NCBI GenBank assembly: GCA_945859605.1
Contig: OX243817.1
Location: forward strand, 29,388,103 to 29,452,102
Direction: 5' to 3'
Length of the DNA stretch: 64,000 bases
Source: Lumbricus rubellus
Taxonomy: Eukaryota > Annelida > Clitellata > Crassiclitellata > Lumbricidae
The translations under genes and the position numbers were made by a program. The notes under the pieces are model-generated. The model ran no database searches, had not been told where the DNA came from, and was given only the letters and a program-made list of their open reading frames with translations. Shown in pieces: positions 61,193 to 64,000 of the stretch (position 1 is the stretch's first letter; every line of letters starts with the position of its first letter).

Positions 61193-62136
61193 AAACCAGC
61201 ATTTTTAAAATCTGCCTGCATGCACTGAACACTGATGCTCATTGCTCAACTCTCTGGTTGGGTAGCTCCTTCCCACCCTCAAGCCTTATATAACTCGGGT
61301 TCTTTACCCGCGGGTCACTCCACTCTCATAAGAGACCTTCTGCACGTTCTCAACATGCATGATGCTACTACTCAATCCGAAAGCTTTGCATAAAAGCCAT
61401 TCGCTGAAACCATCGTCCGCAGGAAGTGAGGCCTCAGCTCGTCAACCATTCTCTTCCTCTGTTTCAGAAGCATCTATAAGACCGTCTCATTTGTCAGTGA
61501 CAGCATAAGCATTGTCTTGGGTCGGAAGTGCCTCTAAATCTCTGAGTGGTGCTTTATAAATACTCAATTACAATAACAATTATTACTGCATTGTCTTTAT
61601 CATCTGTCTGAGCTGGACAAAATGAACACAATGGCCTTTGACCATTCTGCATTGTCTTTCTGGTAGGTGAGACAAAGTAAATAGGCTGCAATGGAATCTG
61701 TTTGTGAATCGAAAACCAGTTTTCCTTTATCATTTGTATTAGAATGGTTGAACTTTCAATTAAAGCTACCATCAACTACAGGTGCAAATTGTCTGTTATG
61801 ATAATGCTTCTTCAGAAGCCTATACAGCAGCCTAACTATTCCATACAATAACAATCCGAAATCATTAGCACATCAGTCTTAAAAACAATAATAAAAAACT
61901 ATTACAATTTAAGATCAGCCACAATAAAGAGACTTTCACCAAATTATCCACGTCTTTATTCCTACTTCGATTAAACAAACAATGATTTTATTTTTTTAAA
62001 TCAGTAAAAATGCCACTAGGAATGTGAAGCATATTTGCCTGTAAGTTGTCTGACCTACGAAATCTTGTCTTTGCGTGTCCCACAACGGAGCGGAGTGGAC
62101 GCCATTTTGAACCAGAGCAAAAAATGCTTTCTTTAC
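37201..62136 (-). CDS. PRKAG: AMP-activated protein kinase gamma subunit, ten 3' coding exons (gene runs off the right edge)
   Basis: AMPK gamma binds AMP, ADP and ATP through four CBS repeats and controls the kinase heterotrimer. Exons 62055-62136, 58332-58390, 57187-57232, 47805-47983, 43807-43887, 42980-43102, 41558-41629, 39980-40054, 38629-38722 and 37201-37568 join in consistent phase, giving about 392 residues. Landmarks in order: [10 protein letters not shown] and GMLTITDFI (CBS1), [12 protein letters not shown] (linker), [10 protein letters not shown] and [10 protein letters not shown] (CBS2), RRISALPIV and KFDVFGLAAEK (CBS3), [10 protein letters not shown] and GIISLSDIL (CBS4). The His-Arg pairs of CBS2 and CBS4 are kept. 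The first visible residue VKKAFF lies early in CBS1, so the N-terminus is off the right edge. A 121-residue charged tail follows CBS4. Introns near several exons hold minisatellites made of splice-site copies. Confidence 0.95.
37913..38639 (-). repeat. 16-bp minisatellite, about 45 copies, each a 5' splice site
   Basis: On the gene strand the unit reads CATCCGTATGGTAAGT, with C/G variation at one site. It is exactly the last ten bases of the adjacent AMPK gamma exon plus its GTAAGT donor. The array starts inside the exon end and runs into the intron without a gap. Confidence 0.95.
38629..38722 (-). CDS. PRKAG: AMPK gamma exon (CBS4 core), flanked by minisatellites on both sides
   Basis: Acceptor TGTCTTAG, 94 bp, leaving phase 1 at TAT G|GTAAGT. 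It encodes [20 protein letters not shown] then [11 protein letters not shown]. Its last ten bases and its donor form the first unit of the 16-bp array at 37913-38639. Confidence 0.95.
38733..38975 (-). repeat. 15-bp minisatellite, about 16 copies, just upstream of a splice acceptor
   Basis: On the gene strand the unit is CAGTGTTCTAATGGT, with variants CGGTGTTCTAATGGT. It contains CTAAT, a fit to the branch-point consensus YUNAY. The array ends about ten bases before the acceptor at 38723. Scattered further units lie at 39020-39070. Confidence 0.93.
39387..39559. mobile_element. hAT-type MITE, 173 bp, in an AMPK gamma intron
   Basis: Ends CAGGGCTTTTTTAACGTGC and inverted CAAGGCTGTTTTTAAGG, with target duplication AGGTGCAG at 39379-39386 and 39560-39567. 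It shares its subterminal sequence with the element at 20765-24444. Confidence 0.85.
39980..40054 (-). CDS. PRKAG: AMPK gamma exon (start of CBS4)
   Basis: Acceptor TTTTATGCAG, donor GTAAAG, phase 0, 75 bp. It encodes [20 protein letters not shown] and IVTAG, first half of CBS4. Confidence 0.93.
40985..41414. repeat. 430-bp interspersed repeat, copy 2 (AMPK gamma intron)
   Basis: Begins GGGCCATCCATATATTACAT and ends ATATGCGGACAGCC; same family as 35164-35629, same orientation. Confidence 0.75.
41558..41629 (-). CDS. PRKAG: AMPK gamma exon (CBS3-CBS4)
   Basis: Acceptor GATTTCCAG, donor GTAAAT, phase 0, 72 bp. It encodes [20 protein letters not shown], matching vertebrate NLAAEKTYNNLDVSVT. 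Confidence 0.94.
41973..42227. mobile_element. hAT-type MITE, 255 bp, in an AMPK gamma intron
   Basis: Ends CAGGGACGGATCCAGG and inverted CAGGGGCGGATACAG, with target duplication GAGAACAC at 41965-41972 and 42228-42235. Confidence 0.9.
42980..43102 (-). CDS. PRKAG: AMPK gamma exon (CBS3)
   Basis: Acceptor TTCCTAG, donor GTAAGCC, phase 0, 123 bp. It encodes [20 protein letters not shown] and [13 protein letters not shown], with the CBS3 Arg and the KFD motif. Confidence 0.95.
43575..43695 (+). mobile_element. LINE tail ending in (ACAT)n
   Basis: AAGGCGCTATATAAATGTTC is followed directly by about 17 ACAT units. A second copy of this tail type is at 46818-46880. Confidence 0.6.
43699..43767. 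mobile_element. TTAA-type micro-element, decayed left end
   Basis: Left TTCACCCTTTACCAACGA and right TCGTCGTGAAAGGGTTAA are inverted relatives of the other copies. It follows an (ACAT)n LINE tail. Confidence 0.6.
43807..43887 (-). CDS. PRKAG: AMPK gamma exon (CBS2-CBS3 linker)
   Basis: It encodes [20 protein letters not shown] and SYENIAS, matching vertebrate FPKPEFM and LQIGTYANIA. The acceptor GATGTTACAG borders the 2.3-kb satellite; the donor is GTAAGT. 81 bp, phase 0. Confidence 0.94.
43888..46213 (-). repeat. 23-bp satellite, about 100 copies, abutting a splice acceptor
   Basis: The gene-strand unit is GAATGTCATTGTTGTGATGC plus AGA, so each copy holds a TGATGCAG acceptor-like site. The true acceptor region, ending GATGTTACAG, is the array's first member. 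A higher-order duplication with a shift of about 476 bp is visible (for example at 44240-44460 and 44716-44940). Confidence 0.95.
46289..46412. repeat. Imperfect palindrome near the AMPK gamma satellite
   Basis: GCACCCTTGTACC and CCATAGAAATTGTCATTATT on the left are mirrored by AATGATGATTTCTATGG and TTACAAGGGTGGC on the right. It is followed by an (ATT)n run. Confidence 0.7.
46407..46477 (+). repeat. (ATT)n microsatellite
   Basis: About 22 ATT units. Complementary AAT runs lie at 47419-47467 and 47533-47610. Confidence 0.95.
47300..47417 (-). mobile_element. SINE head fragment, same family
   Basis: Minus strand: GGGGGTACGGTGGTGTAGG, GGGTTCGAATCCACC and AGTCCTTCACTCACAATCG. It adjoins an (AAT)n run. 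Confidence 0.7.
47805..47983 (-). CDS. PRKAG: AMPK gamma exon (CBS2)
   Basis: Acceptor GTTTTTCAG, donor GTACGT; 179 bp. It encodes [30 protein letters not shown] and [11 protein letters not shown], the entire CBS2 core with the nucleotide-binding HR pair. Confidence 0.95.
48150..48225 (+). mobile_element. LINE or SINE tail inserted in a duplicated acceptor segment
   Basis: GGAGCGCCTCTGAGTAGG, AAGCGCTATATAAATTC and (GAAT)n, preceded by AAGTAAGTAAGTAG. Confidence 0.6.
48397..48588 (-). mobile_element. SINE, same family
   Basis: Minus strand: TGGGGCACGGTGGTGTATG, GGTTTGAATCC, CTTCACTCGCAGTTG and a shortened tail near 48400. Confidence 0.72.
49150..49345 (-). mobile_element. 5'-truncated LINE end, reverse
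   Basis: On the minus strand it reads [15 protein letters not shown], then GGGAGCGCCTCTGAGTAG and GGCGCTATATAAATGC with (GAAT)n. Confidence 0.78.
53725..53822 (+). repeat. (AAGT)n microsatellite
   Basis: About 20 AAGT units; on this strand every unit boundary reads GTAAGT, a donor-like hexamer, but the gene lies on the other strand. Confidence 0.95.
53944..54005. mobile_element. TTAA-ended micro-element, 62 bp
   Basis: TTAATGCCGGAGGGTATAGG on the left and CCGGTATTAAAGGGTTAA on the right; reverse copy of 2911-2985. Confidence 0.7.
54085..54305 (+). mobile_element. 5'-truncated LINE end
   Basis: Reads [20 protein letters not shown], the same reverse-transcriptase terminus, followed by GGGAGCGCTTCTGAGTAG and a GAAT tail. 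Confidence 0.8.
54837..54918. mobile_element. TTAA-ended micro-element, 82 bp
   Basis: Inverted ends TTAACACGTTGACCGCCTA and its near complement (one mismatch). An inner palindrome TACTACGAGTTAACTCGTAG sits in the left half. Confidence 0.75.
56765..56960 (+). repeat. (GT)n, (GA)n and (CAGA)n microsatellite
   Basis: Long purine-pyrimidine strand-asymmetric tract beginning 227 bp past the donor of the 46-bp AMPK gamma exon. Confidence 0.95.
57187..57232 (-). CDS. PRKAG: AMPK gamma 46-bp micro-exon (CBS1-CBS2 linker)
   Basis: It encodes [15 protein letters not shown] plus one base. The acceptor TTGATGCAG is the last member of a repeat array (57233-57474). The donor is G|GTTCGT, an unusual sequence, but it restores TWKEV across the junction as in vertebrate TWREV. 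Confidence 0.92.
57233..57474 (-). repeat. 22-bp minisatellite, about 11 units, abutting a splice acceptor
   Basis: The gene-strand unit is close to TTGATGTTATACTTGATGACAG with A/G and length variants. The real acceptor of the 46-bp exon, CTTGATGCAG, lies at the array edge and is a two-base-shorter version of the repeated CTTGATGACAG. Confidence 0.9.
58332..58390 (-). CDS. PRKAG: AMPK gamma exon (end of CBS1)
   Basis: Acceptor TGTGTAG, donor GTGAGTC; enters in phase 1, leaves in phase 0. It encodes [20 protein letters not shown], the most conserved stretch of AMPK gamma CBS1. Confidence 0.94.
58640..58840 (+). mobile_element. LINE tail in an AMPK gamma intron
   Basis: Reads [10 protein letters not shown] then CGAGAGCGCCTCTGAGGAG and GGGGCTATATAAATTCATG. 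Confidence 0.6.
59130..59235 (-). mobile_element. Other tRNA-derived SINE relic
   Basis: Minus strand TGGTCAAGTGGTTAGAATGC resembles a tRNA A box and GTTCAAGTC a B box. It is too degraded for a tRNA gene. Confidence 0.55.
59478..59550 (+). repeat. About 20-bp tandem repeat, four copies
   Basis: TGCTGGCTGTTTTTATC repeats with T-run length changes. Confidence 0.8.
61030..61192 (+). mobile_element. LINE tail ending in (GATA)n
   Basis: GAGCGCCTCTGAGTAGATTC, GGTGCTATATAAATAAC and then about 23 GATA units. Confidence 0.65.
61230..61575 (+). mobile_element. Decayed LINE end
   Basis: GGAAGTGCCTCTAAATCTC and GGTGCTTTATAAATACTC match the family tail; the coding part is unreadable. Confidence 0.45.
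62055..62136 (-). CDS. PRKAG: AMPK gamma exon (CBS1, first in window)
   Basis: Acceptor TTTTGCAG, 82 bp, leaving phase 1. It encodes [20 protein letters not shown] then TQRQDFV. The donor is GTCAGA, a weak match. His replaces the Arg usual in NGVRAAPLWD. Confidence 0.93.
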
Positions 62137-64000
62137 CTGCAAAACAAAAACAAGATGATGGTAAAATGCAACAGCACATAGCAATCATTTTTAGCACAAT
62201 GCATATTTTGTTCATGAACCAGGACCAATCACCCTTGCAGTCAGGCACAGACCAATAACACAAAAGTACTGAATTAACGTCAAATGACTAGTACAGGCAC
62301 TGTCCTGTGTAGGACAAGAACATTTGGTGTCATATTTACATTTAAAAATGCATAGCAGTTAATAAAAACAACGAAGAAAACTTAGCAATAATTAATTATG
62401 TTTGGAGCGTAAAAAAAATTGCCATGGAGAATAAAACATCACAGTCAATATTCCGTGTAAAAATCGTAGTGGAGTGACATCTATGGATGAGGATTCAATG
62501 GATATGCAATCATTTTCATGAGTTTCCATGCTTCCAAAAATAGACTTCTTGGCCGTCAGGTCAAACAATCAAACGTACTCTGGTCTCTCATTTAATATCA
62601 CATGCTTTGAACGTGCAAATTCTGATATAAAAATGGCCGCAGGACAACTAGGACATGGTTCTAGCAATTAGTTCACAAACAGGAAATACACTTGTCATAT
62701 GTAACGTAACCTCATCAGAGGGCGTTTCTTGATGTCACTCCCAACTTTAGAATGACCAAAACAAGTTTAAGTTGTACATGCATAATTGTATGGAGAATAA
62801 AACATCAGATCATATATACAATTACATAGAAATATATATATATACCGGTATGGCGGTACATATATATGCACATATATACATATATATGTATAATTTATAT
62901 ATGCATATAATTCACAAAAAGCCTCAGTCCTTTGATGAGAGTTACCAGTTATAACACAGTCCGGCTCTGAAAGGATTGATTAATTAGTAACACTTCATCA
63001 AGCCCATTAAATAGACAGAATAATAAATAGTAAAAAAACTACAGAATATATAATAAACACACAACGCCCATCCACATATCACCGTGGCAACTGCATAGCA
63101 ACTGTAACCATGGACATTGATTTATGTAGAGCAATACTATTCAGCCGAAGCACACACCCAACCTAGCAACTGAAGCACAACGAGGATCAAAAAAAGCCGC
63201 TTTCCAGTGTGCGAGGAAATGAGCTAAAGAAAGATCAAAGAGTTTATTATTCGAGAAAGCTGGACCAACAACAGCCATGCATGCCTCAATGATATACCAT
63301 GAATTCTTTTTTTTAAATTTATATTTATTTTATTTCTCGCATACATTTGCTATAGCGCCCCTTCAAGTTCTCTACTCAGAGGTGCTCCTGACTACAGTGC
63401 GGACACTACAACAGAGTATCACGTCAAAGCGCCGAGCAATTGCAAGTGAAGGACTTGCTGAATGTCCTTACGTGGCAGCTTGAGGTGGATTTGAACCTGA
63501 AACCCTTCAGCCCGAAGGCACCGAACCCACCACTACACCACCGCGCCCCACAATGCCTGGGCCGAGGAAACAACGAGACCACCCTGTGCAGCACCGTGAC
63601 CAAAATCAATGGGTAGAAATCGATGAAAAGAAAGATATACATCTCTCTGACAGAAGATGGGACACAGTCTGCCACGCAGAATTTTATGCATCGACATTAA
63701 GATCTCAAACTGCATGCATATTTGAATTGGAAACCAGTGCAATATCTCCTGCATACGGTTGCATACATGTATACAGTGATATTTTACTTTGAACAGGAAA
63801 TAATTTCCGTTTTACTTCTATTTCAGTTCGGATGGTCTCAATTTCAGTTCTAATTCAGTTCCAGTTCTTCAAAAAATTTCAGTTATACTTCTAATTCAGT
63901 TTTCGAAATAATTTCAGTTCTCAATTCAGTTCTTTTGCTTGCGTCTTTCTGGAGCACTCATGCTTTCTCCGTGGTGAAGTCGCTGACTCGGATTATGCCA
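62137..64000 (-). other. AMPK gamma intron at right edge: contents
   Basis: No further AMPK gamma exon (the part before VKKAFF) was found here. The stretch holds an AT-rich microsatellite (62822-62910), a full-length SINE (63347-63549) and a run of TTTCAGTT-like repeats at 63810-63935. Confidence 0.5.
63347..63549 (-). mobile_element. SINE, nearly full length (tRNA-like head, LINE-like tail)
   Basis: On the minus strand it starts TGGGGCGCGGTGGTGTAGTG (A-box-like) and has GGTTCAAATCC (B-box-like). A body with AAGTCCTTCACTTGCAATTG follows, then a tail CACCTCTGAGTAGAGAACTT and GGGGCGCTATAG shared with the LINE. Confidence 0.78.

Overview
This is animal nuclear DNA, AT-rich, with spliced genes, long introns and many simple repeats and transposon relics. 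It is most likely from a marine invertebrate, perhaps an echinoderm or another deuterostome; that placement is inference from repeat style only. Three protein-coding genes could be reconstructed exon by exon, with GT-AG junctions and reading phases that agree.

Layout. (1) 81-12932, minus strand: a coronin (actin-regulating seven-bladed WD40 propeller protein). Seven coding exons give 314 residues from the start codon; the C-terminal part lies beyond the left edge. A noncoding first exon and CCAAT-box promoter near 16.7-17.1 kb are likely. (2) 17.2-29.9 kb: intergenic and full of transposons. At 19774-24500 a hAT-like element contains a second hAT-like element, which contains an 88-bp tandem array interrupted by a decayed pogo/Tigger transposon. 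The motif AGGCCT is strongly over-represented here. (3) 30099-32114, plus strand: a complete three-exon CISD3-type gene (mitochondrial protein with two CDGSH 2Fe-2S domains). (4) 37201-62136, minus strand: the gamma (CBS-domain, nucleotide-sensing) subunit of AMP-activated protein kinase. Ten coding exons give about 392 residues with an unusual 121-residue acidic C-terminal tail; the N-terminal exons lie beyond the right edge.

The most interesting structure is in the AMPK gamma gene. Several large intronic minisatellites touch its exons, and their repeat units are copies of the neighbouring splice sites. About 45 units of 16 bp each carry the 5' splice site of the exon at 38629-38722. About 100 units of 23 bp each carry a CAG acceptor-like site beside the exon at 43807-43887. 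A 22-bp array does the same beside the exon at 57187-57232, a 15-bp array with a branch-point-like motif lies just upstream of the 38.6-kb exon, and the acceptor of the exon at 47805-47983 is duplicated 120 bp away. The coronin and CISD3 genes show nothing similar.

The interspersed repeats are largely one LINE family, seen as 5'-truncated reverse-transcriptase ends finishing in varied microsatellites; tRNA-headed SINEs sharing the LINE 3' tail; small hAT MITEs with exact 8-bp target duplications; and 70-82-bp TTAA-ended palindromic elements. No functional relation among the three genes can be claimed beyond general roles in cytoskeleton, mitochondrial iron-sulfur chemistry and energy sensing.
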